Assembly: GCA_034431435.1 (NCBI GenBank)
Contig: DAOUDG010000086.1
Span: forward strand, 1 to 64,000
Reading direction: 5' to 3'
Source of the DNA: JAHCIE01 sp034431435
GTDB taxonomy: Bacteria; Chloroflexota; Anaerolineae; Epilineales; JAHCIE01
DNA: 64,000 bases
The position numbers and the translations under genes were made by a program. Shown here piece after piece: positions 23,284 through 31,568 of the stretch. The notes beneath the pieces were generated by a model. That model had not been told where the DNA came from. It did no database searches and saw only the letters and a program-made list of their open reading frames with translations. Each line of letters begins with the position of its first letter. Within the stretch, counting starts at the first letter, position 1.

Positions 23284-25050
23284 ATGGGCGTCGCCACGCT
23301 CGGGTTGGTTCGGGCGGGGACGGTGGAGGACTTGCGGCAGCGCGGCTGCCTGGTGGTGGCTGCCGAGGGCCAGACGCTGGCTGTATTCATGGATGGCGGG
23401 CGGATATACGCCGTCGACAACCGCTGCCCGCATATGGGCTTTCCCCTCAGCAAGGGTAGCGTCAGGGCGGGTATCCTGACCTGTCACTGGCATCACGCGC
23501 GGTTCGACATGGCGAGCGGTGGGACCTTCGACCCGTGGGCCGACGACGTGCGTGTCTTCCCGGTGCGGGTCGAAGACGGCGTCATCTGGGTGGACCCCAA
23601 CGGAGCGCCCAAGGACTGGGCGGCCTACTGGCGCGGTCGGCTGCGGGATGGCCTGGAGCAGGACCTGAACCTGATCAGCATCAAGGCCATTCTATCGCTG
23701 CTCGACTTGGGGGTTTCGCCCGCGGAGATCCTCGCGGCGGGCGCGGATTTCGGGGCGCGCTATCGGGCGCAGGGGTGGGGGCAGGGCCTGACGATCATGA
23801 CCGCGCTGGCCAACATCTTGCCTGCCCTCGCCGCTGACGACCGCCCGCTGGCGTTGTACCACGGCCTGGTGCGCGTGGCCGAGGACTCGGCCGGCCGCGC
23901 GCCCCGCTTCGATCTCGATCCCTTGCCGAAGGCTGCCGACGGCGCGCCCGTTTCGCTGGACCGCCTCAAGACGTGGTTGCGCGGCTTCGTGGAGGTGCGC
24001 GACGCCGAGGGCGCGGAACGCGCGCTGCGGTCGGCGCTGGCGCAGGGGGCATCGTCCGCGCAGGCGAGCGACATGCTGTTGGCCGCCGCGACGGACCACG
24101 TCTACATCGATGTCGGACACCCCGTGGACTTCATCAACAAAGCCTTTGAGTTGCTGGAATTGATCGGCTGGTCGCAGGCCGATGCCGTGCTGCCGAGCCT
24201 GATCGGCGGCATCGCCCGCGCCCGTCGCAGTGAGGAGATGAATGCCTGGCGGCATCCCATCGATCTGATTGGGTTGATGGACGATGCCCTGGCGGCCGCG
24301 CCCTCGGAGCAGGCGACCGCCGGCTGGCGTGGCTTCGACGCCCTGGTCGAGACGCTGCTCGCCGACGACCCGGCGGCGGCGCTCACGGCCCTGAACGCGG
24401 CCCTGGGCGACGGCGCGACCTACGTTGATCTGGCCCAGGCCGTCGCCTATGCCGCCGCGCTACGGGTGGCGCGCTTCCATACATCCAACGAGTTCTCGGA
24501 CTGGGACACGGTCCTGCACTCCTTCACCTACGCCAATGCCGTTCACCAGTCCATGCGCCGCCTGCCCTCGCCGGACCTGTTGCGGGGCGTCTACCACGGT
24601 GCGATGAGCGTCTACCTGGATCGCTTCCTGAACACACCCGCGGCGCGGCTGCCGGATGAACGCAGCGTGCGGGACCTCCCCCGCGACGCCGAGGCGCTGC
24701 TTGCCGAGCTGCTCAACCGCATGGACAGGCAGCAGCAGGTGAACCCCGCCGGGGCCGTGGTGTTTCGCTACCTGAGCCTGGGCCACCCGCCCGCGCGTCT
24801 TCTGGCGGCGTTGGGCCACGCTTTGCTGCGCGAGGACACCCTGTTCCATACCTATCAGATGCTCGAAGCAGGCTATCGCCAGTACGCCGGTCTTGCCACT
24901 GCGCGCCCAGACCTCGCCCCGCAGGTGCTGGTGGCCGTGGCGCGCTATCTGGCCGCGCACAGCCCCACAGCGCGGGCGATGCTACAAACGGCGCGCATCG
25001 CCACGCGGCTGCATCGTGGCGACGACCTGACCTCGGAGGCTGATGTCTAG
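23284..25050 (+). CDS. Rieske [2Fe-2S] domain fused to a large helical domain
   Basis: 588 aa. Residues 1-105 are a Rieske ferredoxin-like domain with CPHMG (Cys48, His50) and CHWHHARFDMASGG (Cys67, His70), the four ligands of a [2Fe-2S] cluster. The remaining 480 residues are all-helical with no membrane span. They contain conserved-looking acid/His stretches such as HTSNEFSDWDTVLHS and TYANAVHQSMRR that could bind a metal, but I recognise no catalytic family. It is not a ring-hydroxylating oxygenase because the C-terminal part does not show the D/E-x-x-x-D-x-x-x-x-H pattern. Start ATG 23284 behind GGGAGG. A strong hairpin terminator follows. Confidence 0.82.
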   Translation: MGVATLGLVRAGTVEDLRQRGCLVVAAEGQTLAVFMDGGRIYAVDNRCPHMGFPLSKGSVRAGILTCHWHHARFDMASGGTFDPWADDVRVFPVRVEDGVIWVDPNGAPKDWAAYWRGRLRDGLEQDLNLISIKAILSLLDLGVSPAEILAAGADFGARYRAQGWGQGLTIMTALANILPALAADDRPLALYHGLVRVAEDSAGRAPRFDLDPLPKAADGAPVSLDRLKTWLRGFVEVRDAEGAERALRSALAQGASSAQASDMLLAAATDHVYIDVGHPVDFINKAFELLELIGWSQADAVLPSLIGGIARARRSEEMNAWRHPIDLIGLMDDALAAAPSEQATAGWRGFDALVETLLADDPAAALTALNAALGDGATYVDLAQAVAYAAALRVARFHTSNEFSDWDTVLHSFTYANAVHQSMRRLPSPDLLRGVYHGAMSVYLDRFLNTPAARLPDERSVRDLPRDAEALLAELLNRMDRQQQVNPAGAVVFRYLSLGHPPARLLAALGHALLREDTLFHTYQMLEAGYRQYAGLATARPDLAPQVLVAVARYLAAHSPTARAMLQTARIATRLHRGDDLTSEADV

Positions 25051-25075
25051 GGGTGCACTCCGCGCACGGGCGCAG

Positions 25076-25111
25076 GCGAGGGGGACATCGCAAAGTCGGT
25101 GTCCCCCTCGC
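25076..25111. terminator. Intrinsic terminator between convergent Rieske and iolB genes
   Basis: GCGAGGGGGACA (25076-25087), 12-nt loop, TGTCCCCCTCGC (25100-25111), a perfect 12-bp stem, followed by TTCAATTT on the plus strand. Confidence 0.8.
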
Positions 25112-25139
25112 TTCAATTTGTGCGGCGCTCGTCGTGTGC

Positions 25140-25961
25140 TCAGCGGCTCGCCTGCTGGAGCAGCGGCACGGTCTTCTGTACCCAGGCCAGGTCGGGATCG
25201 AAGGCGACGGCCTGGACACGAATCTCACCGGCCAGGAACCACAGGAAGTAGTTAGTGTAGCCGGGCGCGCTGCATGTCGTGTGGTAGCCGTGGGGAGCCA
25301 TGAAGATGGTCGAGTCGCGGATCGTGTAATTGTTGTCGTAGCCGCGCTCCGCGCTGTAGTGGCGGCAGATGCCGAAGCCCTCCGGCGGGTTGACGCGGAA
25401 GTAGTACATCTCCTCGTGATGCACTTCGGCTGGCAGGTTGTTGACCTCGTGCTTGTGGGCCGGATAGGTGGACCAGTTGCCGCTGGGCACGAAGGTCTCG
25501 CCGACGATGAGGCGACGCGCGGGCAGATCCGGTTGGAAGGCGGGCGTCAGGATGTTGTGCAGCTCTCGCGTGAAGTTAGCTGCGCCCGCTGATACGCGCA
25601 CGACCTGTGACGGGGCGATGACATACGGCTCTGTTTCCAGGTCGGAGGGCGCCGAGGCAAGGCCCGCGTCGAGCGCGCCGTGGGCGGTCACAGTGAAGGC
25701 GGTCCGGGCTGGCAGATACACCGAGGTCGCCACGCCGCTAAAGGGATTGGCGCGCTGGCCAATGCGGGCAAAGGTCTGAGCGCCGGCCGCCACGCTACAG
25801 CGGCCGCCGAACAATACCATGACGAGCTCGCGGTCGCCCGTCTCAGCGCGGTAGGTCTCGCCGTCGGCGAGGACGAGGCGGGTGAAGTCCAGATACTGAC
25901 ACGGATTACTGGTGAGAGTATTGGCGCCAGGCGCGCCCGCGACGCTACTGAAATATGTCAT
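25140..25961 (-). CDS. iolB: 5-deoxy-glucuronate isomerase (IolB)
   Basis: 273-aa KduI/IolB-family double cupin that isomerises 5-deoxy-D-glucuronate in myo-inositol catabolism. Supporting blocks: YLDFTRLVLADGETY, GRCSVAAGAQTF, and the metal-site region YPAHKHEVNNLP...HHEEMYYFRV, followed by GFGICRHYS and the tail YTNYFLWFLAG typical of IolB. No other inositol genes are in the window, so it is an orphan here. ATG 25961 follows GTGAGG; an upstream extension to 26000 has no ribosome site. The promoter lies at 25991-26019. Confidence 0.88.
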   Translation of the reverse strand: MTYFSSVAGAPGANTLTSNPCQYLDFTRLVLADGETYRAETGDRELVMVLFGGRCSVAAGAQTFARIGQRANPFSGVATSVYLPARTAFTVTAHGALDAGLASAPSDLETEPYVIAPSQVVRVSAGAANFTRELHNILTPAFQPDLPARRLIVGETFVPSGNWSTYPAHKHEVNNLPAEVHHEEMYYFRVNPPEGFGICRHYSAERGYDNNYTIRDSTIFMAPHGYHTTCSAPGYTNYFLWFLAGEIRVQAVAFDPDLAWVQKTVPLLQQASR

Positions 25962-25990
25962 AGTTGGCCTCACTTTCGTATATCGGTCAC

Positions 25991-26019
25991 AGCATAGCAT
26001 ACTGTGGCGGGTGGGTCAA
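25991..26019 (-). promoter_or_regulatory. Promoter of iolB
   Basis: Minus strand TTGACC (26019-26014), 17-bp spacer, TATGCT (25996-25991). Confidence 0.6.
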
Positions 26020-26189
26020 TCAATTGGAGTTGTGTGGCTTTTGTGAAGAACTCTACACCCGGCTCGAGTGATTATCTGGCTGGTTCCGGCGTATATACCC
26101 TAGGCCGATCCGCCTCAACCGACGTTGCCTTCGCCTCAACACCGCCAAATCCATGCTACCCGGTTCGAGCCTAGAGAGGAAACGATTCC

Positions 26190-27014
26190 ATGAAGAAGAC
26201 ACTGGGCGCTGCCCTTCTCATCTGCGCAGCCTTGCTCGCCATGTCGCGTGGGACCCCGTCCAGCGCCGCGCCTGAGATTGAGGGTCTGGGGCCGCAACTG
26301 GCCGCTCAGATCAACGCCTACCGACAGAGTCAGGGGCTGCGGCCGCTGGTGTGGGACCCCCGCCTGTACAACGCTGCGCACGCGCACAACGACCTGATGG
26401 GAGCGCAGAACCAGATGGCGCACCAATTGCCCGGCGAGCCGGACTTCGGTCGGCGGGTTCAGAACTCCGGCTTTGAGCCGATGTACGCGGCGGGTGAGAC
26501 GCTGGCCGCCGGCGCCTACGATGCGGTGAAGGTGAAGGACCTGTGGCGGGGTAGCTCAGGCCACGATGCGATCATGCGCGGTGACTTCACCAGTGTCGGC
26601 TGCGACCTGAAGCTATATCCCAACACGACCTATGGCAGCTACGCTACGTGCGATTTTGGCAAGACCGATCTATCCACCGCGCCAACGGCGCCGGCGCGCC
26701 CGGCGCTGATCAGTGGTCGCATCTATCGCTTCCAGTTCTACCTGCCCGCGTCGCATGACAACATCCTGGCCGAGTTGCGGGAGATGTGCGGAAGCCAAAA
26801 CCTCGGCGGTGGCCGCTACCAGGGCCAGGTGGGCGCGGGGTGCTATTTCTATGGCACGACTGCTGATAACTCGCCACCGACCAGCAAGGTCGGTTGGGCC
26901 TACGTGGAGTTCCGCGACTTCACGCCCTACTATCGATGGAAGAAGGACGTCTTTCTCCAGATGATGCCGGGCGACACGAACCTGTGGCAGTTCATCGAGA
27001 CGCTCATCCCCTAG
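26190..27014 (+). CDS. Secreted CAP/SCP-domain protein
   Basis: 274 aa with a signal peptide (MKKTLGAALLICAALLAMS, cleavage near SAA-PE). A CAP (CRISP/antigen 5/PR-1) domain follows: INAYRQSQGLRPLVWDPRLY, AAHAHNDLM, GETLAAG, and SSGHDAIMRGDFTSVGCDLK with the His/Glu pair of the CAP cavity. The last 90 residues form an extra cysteine-containing beta-rich domain. CAP proteins of bacteria are secreted with mostly unknown ligands; lipid or peptide binding is possible. ATG 26190 is preceded by GAGGAAACG. A perfect hairpin terminator separates it from the convergent HAD gene. Confidence 0.85.
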   Translation: MKKTLGAALLICAALLAMSRGTPSSAAPEIEGLGPQLAAQINAYRQSQGLRPLVWDPRLYNAAHAHNDLMGAQNQMAHQLPGEPDFGRRVQNSGFEPMYAAGETLAAGAYDAVKVKDLWRGSSGHDAIMRGDFTSVGCDLKLYPNTTYGSYATCDFGKTDLSTAPTAPARPALISGRIYRFQFYLPASHDNILAELREMCGSQNLGGGRYQGQVGAGCYFYGTTADNSPPTSKVGWAYVEFRDFTPYYRWKKDVFLQMMPGDTNLWQFIETLIP

Positions 27015-27044
27015 CCCTCACCGCGGGGCAACCTAAGCAGGAAC

Positions 27045-27081
27045 GCGAGGGAGGCAGGCCAGGCGCGCCTGCCTCCCTCGC
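27045..27081. terminator. Bidirectional hairpin between CAP and HAD genes
   Basis: GCGAGGGAGGCAGGC (27045-27059), 7-nt loop, GCCTGCCTCCCTCGC (27067-27081): a perfect 15-bp stem between convergent genes. There is no clear T-tract. Confidence 0.7.
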
Positions 27082-27107
27082 CGGCCGTCAGGCGCTGGCT
27101 GGGGCAA

Positions 27108-27869
27108 TCAAGGCAGGTCGGCCACCGAATCGACGATACGGGTCGGGCGGTAGGGGAACCGCTCCACCATGTCGCGGCTGGTGACGCCGGTCAGAACGAG
27201 CACCGTCTCGAGGCCGCTTTCGATACCGATGAGGATGTCGGTGTCCATGCGGTCGCCGATCATGATGGCATTGGCGGAGTGCTCGCCCAGGCGGCGCAGG
27301 GCGGTGCGAATCATGAGCGGGTTGGGCTTGCCGATGAAGTAGGGGGCGACGCCGGTGGCGCTCTGAATCATGGCGGCCACCGCGCCTGTGGCGGGCACGA
27401 TACCACCCTCGCCCGGCCCGTTGACGTCGGGGTTGGTGGCGATGAAGCGTGCGCCGCCCAGAATCAGGCGCACGGCGCAGGTGATGCGGTCGAAGCTGTA
27501 GTCCGTCGTCTCACCCAGAACGACATAATCCGCGGCGCGGTCGGTGAAGGTGTAGCCCACATCTTCCAGAGCCTCGTGCAGACCCTCCTCGCCGATGACG
27601 TAGGCTGTGCCATGGGGATGCTGGGTTTCTAGAAACTGGGCCGTCGCCAGGGCCGAGGTATGGATGCGGTCGTCGGGGATATCCAGCCCGATGCGCTTGA
27701 GGCGGTGCTGGAGGATGGCGGGCGGATAGAGACTATTGTTCGTCAGTACCATGAACCGGCGACCCTCGTCCAGCAGGCGCGCGATGAACTGCGGCGCACC
27801 CGGCACCGGCTCGCGGCCCAGGACCAGGACGCCGTCCATGTCGGTCAGGATACTCTTGCGCTGTTCCAT
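27108..27869 (-). CDS. HAD-IIA family phosphatase (NagD-like)
   Basis: 253-aa cytosolic HAD phosphatase of the NagD/p-nitrophenylphosphatase group. Motif I is DMDGVL (nucleophile Asp and second Asp), motif II MVLTNNS, motif III Lys in FIGKPNPLM, motif IV IGDRMDTDI. The cap between motifs II and III is the large C2 type. Substrates in this group are usually small sugar or nucleoside phosphates; this one is undetermined. Start ATG 27869 behind GAGGG. It lies 29 nt downstream of the lipoate ligase-like gene and is probably co-transcribed with it. Confidence 0.9.
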   Translation of the reverse strand: MEQRKSILTDMDGVLVLGREPVPGAPQFIARLLDEGRRFMVLTNNSLYPPAILQHRLKRIGLDIPDDRIHTSALATAQFLETQHPHGTAYVIGEEGLHEALEDVGYTFTDRAADYVVLGETTDYSFDRITCAVRLILGGARFIATNPDVNGPGEGGIVPATGAVAAMIQSATGVAPYFIGKPNPLMIRTALRRLGEHSANAIMIGDRMDTDILIGIESGLETVLVLTGVTSRDMVERFPYRPTRIVDSVADLP

Positions 27870-27898
27870 GCGACCCTCGCTGATGGGAATTGTCAGGT

Positions 27899-28720
27899 TT
27901 ATAGCAGCGCCGAGATAGTCTCGGCAAATTGCAGCCGCGTCGCGGTCTCGGCGACTGTCCAGCCTGAGGGGGTCGGTGTGAGGCCGGTGCGCGCCGTGAG
28001 CGCCGTCGCGAAGGTGGCGCTGACCACCTCAGCCGTCGGCGCGGGGGGCCGCGCCACCGTGTCGAGACCGACGACGCGCGCGGCCAGCGCCTCGGCCACT
28101 GGGGCCAAGGCCTCGTGGGCGCGCATGAGGGCGGCCGTCGCGTCCGGTGACCAGCGCAGGTAGACGCCGCATTGGTAGAGCGCGCCGCCGCGCCGCCGCC
28201 TCTGGGCCAGTCCCACTAGCTTGCGTCCGCCTACCACGACCTCGTAGGGCGACAGGCCCGCGTAGCAGATGCGCCGCAGAGTGGGCGATAGCGCCTGGAC
28301 GTCGGCGCGAGCTTCGGCCACCGACACGAGTTGCCCCTCGATGCCCAGGCCCGCCAGCGCCGCGACCCATACCTCACCCAGCCAGCGATACGACTCGGTG
28401 ATGTCGGCGGGCAGAAGCGGGTCGTTGGCGGGCAGGGCGATGTCCAGGCCAAGCTGCTCGGTGGTGAGGACCGCGCCCCCGCCGCTGCTGCGCCGGTAGA
28501 CGTGGACGCCGAGGGTCCGGCGGGCGACAGGGTTGACCTCCTCAGGCTGCTGCGACGAGCCGAGGATGAGGGCGGGCGGGTCCATGCCATACCAGCGCAT
28601 AGCGGGCGGGCCGCCTGCCTCGACACTGGCGAGCAGGGCCAGACTGGCCGCCAGCTGAAGTGGGGCTGACTCGGCGCTGTAAGGCAGGTGGCGAATCGGG
28701 CGGGAGATGGCTGAGGTCAT
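27899..28720 (-). CDS. Lipoate-protein ligase/octanoyltransferase family protein
   Basis: 273-aa BPL/LPL-fold protein. Signatures: VHVYRRSSGGGAVLTTEQLG (the RRxSGGG substrate loop) and GGRKLVGLAQRRRRGG with the catalytic Lys, as in LplA/LipM-type enzymes that attach lipoyl or octanoyl groups to carrier proteins. The C-terminal accessory domain of LplA is absent. The unusual length of the Arg run after the Lys is noted. ATG 28720 is chosen as the first Met before the family N-terminus; its ribosome site is weak (AGGA). A TATAAT box on the minus strand (28770-28765) may be its -10. Confidence 0.83.
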   Translation of the reverse strand: MTSAISRPIRHLPYSAESAPLQLAASLALLASVEAGGPPAMRWYGMDPPALILGSSQQPEEVNPVARRTLGVHVYRRSSGGGAVLTTEQLGLDIALPANDPLLPADITESYRWLGEVWVAALAGLGIEGQLVSVAEARADVQALSPTLRRICYAGLSPYEVVVGGRKLVGLAQRRRRGGALYQCGVYLRWSPDATAALMRAHEALAPVAEALAARVVGLDTVARPPAPTAEVVSATFATALTARTGLTPTPSGWTVAETATRLQFAETISALL

Positions 28721-28901
28721 GGTCCTGTGGACTGGTGACGACACGGGTATGCGCCGCCACGGTCATTATAGCACGGCCTGGGCTACGGGCGCGCCCCTGG
28801 GGGCGCGGTGGTGGCGGCCGCGGCGCAGGACGTGGGCGGGCGCGAAGGGGTGAACTCGCCGAGGGACGCTGAGGGCGCGTTGATGATCCGTTGGCGTATG
28901 G

Positions 28902-28936
28902 AACAGGCCCGTCTCCACAATGGAGGCGGGCCTGTT
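28902..28936 (-). terminator. Hairpin downstream of the 93-aa gene
   Basis: 16-bp arms 28902-28917 and 28921-28936 with one G-T pair and a 3-nt loop; the outer ten bases are AACAGGCCCG/CGGGCCTGTT. It lies 27 nt beyond the stop of the minus-strand gene. Confidence 0.65.
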
Positions 28937-28962
28937 GGACTCTGGGCGACGAGAGAGAAGAG

Positions 28963-29244
28963 TCACGCGCTCGTAGCAGGTGGTCCCATGTCCACGAGCA
29001 CGGCGACGAGGCGGCGGCCACGGTTCGCCAGCTCGGCCTCGAACTCTAGCTCCTCGCGTAACGCCTCGATGATCTCCTCGGACTTGACGCCCTGGGCGCG
29101 AGCCAGGCGCAACAAGGCGTCGAGCTGGGTGCGGAGATCGGCGGCGGGAGGAAGATGGACGGCAGGGCGCTGGGGGATGAGGCGCGCTGAGGTGGCAGTA
29201 CGGGCGACGGCCTGGTCGGGGCGACCGAGGTCGGTCAGATGCAT
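28963..29244 (-). CDS. Small protein of unknown function
   Basis: 93 aa. The N-terminal half is Arg/Pro-rich without clear structure; the C-terminal half is an amphipathic helical region (LRTQLDALLRLARAQGVKSE, EALREELEFEAELA). I recognise no family. It looks real because of a strong ribosome site (GAAGGAG) before ATG 29244, a minus-strand TATAAT box at 29303-29298 and a good terminator after the stop. It could be a small regulator, but that is not supported by any motif. Confidence 0.6.
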   Translation of the reverse strand: MHLTDLGRPDQAVARTATSARLIPQRPAVHLPPAADLRTQLDALLRLARAQGVKSEEIIEALREELEFEAELANRGRRLVAVLVDMGPPATSA

Positions 29245-29351
29245 GGCACGACTCCTTCGTCTGTGCGGTGTACTTACTACGTCGAACGCTCTTCTTAATT
29301 ATACGTCTCGACTAGACGAATCCTTACGGCAAGCCGACATACGTGGCAGTC

Positions 29352-29936
29352 TCAGAAGTGCTGCTGTGATGAGTCAGGGTGGCCCTGGGGTGATTGAATG
29401 ACCAGAAGCGCTCGAGCGGGCGTGCGCTGGACATTGCGCCAGCGATGGGGGAGGGAGGCCTCGAACAGCAGGCTATCCTCCACTTCGAGTGGGTACTCCT
29501 GGCCGCTCACCTCATACAGGATCTGGCCCTGGAGGCACACAACCAGCTCGTGGCCGAGGTGAACGATTGGCTCGGGGCCGCTATCCGCCTCTGGCTCCAG
29601 GGTAATCAGCAGCGGTTCCATCGTCTGGTCGGGCAGCCCCGTGCCCAGGCTCTCGATCAGCGCGCGAGCGCTGCGTGCCCGCTGGCGCTGGTCGCGCTTG
29701 AGATAGATGACGGGCCGACCCGACTCCGGCTCGACAAAGTCGGAGATCATGACCCCCAGCGCCCCCGCGAGCCGGTGGAGGGTGCCGATGGTGGGCGATG
29801 TCTTACCCCGCTCGATGAGGCTAATGGTGTTGATCGAGACGCCGCTAGCCTCGGCCAGGTCGCGGAGGGATAGATGTCGCATCTGGCGGATGGCCCTGAG
29901 CCGCTGGCTGACCAGGGAAGATGAGTCGTCTAGCAT
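29352..29936 (-). CDS. XRE-family regulator with C-terminal cupin domain
   Basis: 194 aa. An N-terminal HTH_3 domain (RLRAIRQMRHLSLRDLAEAS, then GVSINTISLIERGKTSPTIG) is joined to a small cupin (EPIVHLGHELVVCLQGQILY, then DSLLFEASLPHRW). The two-domain layout is that of MqsA/PuuR/SutR-like regulators that sense small metabolites or metal through the cupin. AGGAGG precedes ATG 29936. It is divergent from osmC, and two inverted copies of a 13-bp motif flank the osmC promoter, so it probably represses osmC and perhaps itself. Confidence 0.88.
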   Translation of the reverse strand: MLDDSSSLVSQRLRAIRQMRHLSLRDLAEASGVSINTISLIERGKTSPTIGTLHRLAGALGVMISDFVEPESGRPVIYLKRDQRQRARSARALIESLGTGLPDQTMEPLLITLEPEADSGPEPIVHLGHELVVCLQGQILYEVSGQEYPLEVEDSLLFEASLPHRWRNVQRTPARALLVIQSPQGHPDSSQQHF

Positions 29937-30024
29937 GGCGTGGCCTCCTGCGCGGCGTCCACCACCGAGGGAATCGGCGATGAGACTGATTTGTGGTATC
30001 GAAATGGTACGAACATACGGATTT

Positions 30025-30037
30025 TTGGTTCACATGA
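30025..30037 (+). promoter_or_regulatory. Operator half-site 1 (XRE-cupin/osmC region)
   Basis: TTGGTTCACATGA. The inverted copy at 30078-30090 differs at one position. This copy lies 10 bp upstream of the osmC -35 box. Confidence 0.55.
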
Positions 30038-30047
30038 CACAATATAC

Positions 30048-30076
30048 TTGACGAATACATACCCGGCTGGTATACT
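30048..30076 (+). promoter_or_regulatory. Promoter of osmC
   Basis: TTGACG (30048-30053), 17-bp spacer, TATACT (30071-30076). Confidence 0.75.
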
Positions 30077-30077
30077 A

Positions 30078-30090
30078 TCAAGTGAACCAA
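30078..30090 (-). promoter_or_regulatory. Operator half-site 2 (XRE-cupin/osmC region)
   Basis: On the minus strand TTGGTTCACTTGA, 12 of 13 identical to the copy at 30025-30037. It covers the expected osmC transcription start. Confidence 0.55.
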
Positions 30091-30128
30091 GTGCTAATCA
30101 TGCGTCACCTGGAGAGAGGAATCAAGAA

Positions 30129-30548
30129 ATGGGCCAAGTCACAACCTACTACAAGGGCGACATGCTCTTCGAGAGCAAGCTGGCCGAGCACACCATTGTG
30201 ACCGACGTACCCGCGAGCATGGGCGGGAAAGGCCGCGCTCCAACGCCCCCGGAACTGTTTGTGGCCTCACTGGGCGCGTGCGTCGCAGCCTTTGTTGCCA
30301 ACTACTGTGGAAACGCCGGCGTTGACCTGCGCGACATGAGCGTCGATGTCACCTTCGACAAGACTGGGGACCCTGCCCGTCTCTCGAACTTTAGGGTGTT
30401 GATCAATATTCCGCATGGAGACTGCGCGGCACGCGAACAGGCCATCCTGCGCGTGGCGGAGCATTGTCCGGTCCACGAAACGATAATGAGTGTGGATGAC
30501 ATCGAGATCGCACTGCATACCCAGCAGACCGTTCCGCTACCGGTGTAG
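30129..30548 (+). CDS. OsmC-family thiol peroxidase-like protein
   Basis: 139-aa OsmC/Ohr-fold protein, typically reducing organic hydroperoxides in the cytosol. It has the two catalytic cysteines in their usual contexts: ASLGACVAAF and AEHCPVHETI, with PTPPELFVASLG before the first. Length and order match the shorter OsmC branch rather than Ohr. ATG 30129 is preceded by AGAGGAA. It has its own promoter and is divergent from an XRE-cupin regulator, which suggests control by oxidants or a metabolite. Confidence 0.92.
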   Translation: MGQVTTYYKGDMLFESKLAEHTIVTDVPASMGGKGRAPTPPELFVASLGACVAAFVANYCGNAGVDLRDMSVDVTFDKTGDPARLSNFRVLINIPHGDCAAREQAILRVAEHCPVHETIMSVDDIEIALHTQQTVPLPV

Positions 30549-30596
30549 CGGCGGCCGATCGCTGGGCGGCAGCGCGGGGTAGCCAAAGGGTGAGTC

Positions 30597-31469
30597 ATGA
30601 CGTATGGTGGGAGCGCGGGTGGCGCGAGCCTGATATCAGCGGCGACCGATCGGGCGCCGCTGTGGCGACCAGTCGCGGGTCTGCGCCTCATCCTGATGCA
30701 GCGTCCAATCCTGGCCGCCGTCCTGTTCAGCGGCGCATGGCTCGCCGGCGGCGAATTGATCTACTCGGGCCTGGATTGGCTCACGCCCGATGCGCCGTAC
30801 GTCACTCGGAGTCTGGTACGGGCGGTCTCTAGTGCGGCGGCCGTAGCCGCGCTACTGACTGCCCTGGGCTGGTGGCAGCGGGTTGGTCTGGCCTGGCGGC
30901 CGAGCGCGACGCATCTGGTGTACCTCGCAGTCCCCCTGGCTCTAGAGATAGCGCCCCTGGCGGTTCACGGTCTGGCCTGGCGGCCGGGCGCGGCGCTCGA
31001 TCCGGCGGTCGCGGGCTTGTGGGCCATGTGGGCGTTGCTGGTCGCCTTTGCCGAGGAAGGGATGTGGCGTGGCGTGCTTCTCCAGGCGCTGGCGCCGTCG
31101 GGCGCGACCCGCGCCGTTGTCATCTCCGCGCTGGCCTTCGGGCTGACCCACCTCGGTAGTGTGGCTTTTGGCTGGCCGCTGGTCGCCGTGCTGCCGATGG
31201 TGGCCCTGACCATGGGGCTGGGCATCATGTCGGGCGCGTTGGTGTTGCGGTTGGCGACCCTCTGGCCCGTCATACTTCTCCACGCCGGCTACGACTTCCT
31301 GTGTCTGTGCCCCGCCCTCCACGCCACGCGGGGTATGTGCGGCGGAGTGGCCCTCGCGTTCCTGGTCATTGGGCTGGCGGCGGCGGCTTACGGGCTGGTT
31401 CTCTTGCGCCTGCCCCGCGTGGCTTCTGTGTCGTGGCGGCTGGGCAGAGGGGGTAGCTCGACTGTCTGA
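30597..31469 (+). CDS. CPBP-family intramembrane metalloprotease
   Basis: 290 aa with about eight hydrophobic segments. The CPBP (CAAX protease, bacteriocin-processing) motifs are EEGMWRGVLL (EExxxR), FGLTHLGS (motif 2 His) and LLHAGYDF (motif 3 His). These residues form the intramembrane glutamate/zinc site of Rce1-like proteases. Substrate unknown. ATG 30597 has GGGTGAG upstream, a weak site. It follows osmC by 48 nt and may share its transcript. Confidence 0.87.
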   Translation: MTYGGSAGGASLISAATDRAPLWRPVAGLRLILMQRPILAAVLFSGAWLAGGELIYSGLDWLTPDAPYVTRSLVRAVSSAAAVAALLTALGWWQRVGLAWRPSATHLVYLAVPLALEIAPLAVHGLAWRPGAALDPAVAGLWAMWALLVAFAEEGMWRGVLLQALAPSGATRAVVISALAFGLTHLGSVAFGWPLVAVLPMVALTMGLGIMSGALVLRLATLWPVILLHAGYDFLCLCPALHATRGMCGGVALAFLVIGLAAAAYGLVLLRLPRVASVSWRLGRGGSSTV

Positions 31470-31499
31470 TATCCTTCTGCAGTGAGCGATCTCGTGGAC

Positions 31500-31537
31500 G
31501 CAGGGCGGATGGCGGCCAGGGCCGACGTCCGCCCTGC
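31500..31537. terminator. Hairpin between convergent CPBP and GT39 genes
   Basis: GCAGGGCGGA (31500-31509) pairs perfectly with TCCGCCCTGC (31528-31537). The loop contains GGCC pairs. Confidence 0.65.
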
Positions 31538-31568
31538 TGTTCGCCTCGCGGTGGGGTGGACGTCCCCG

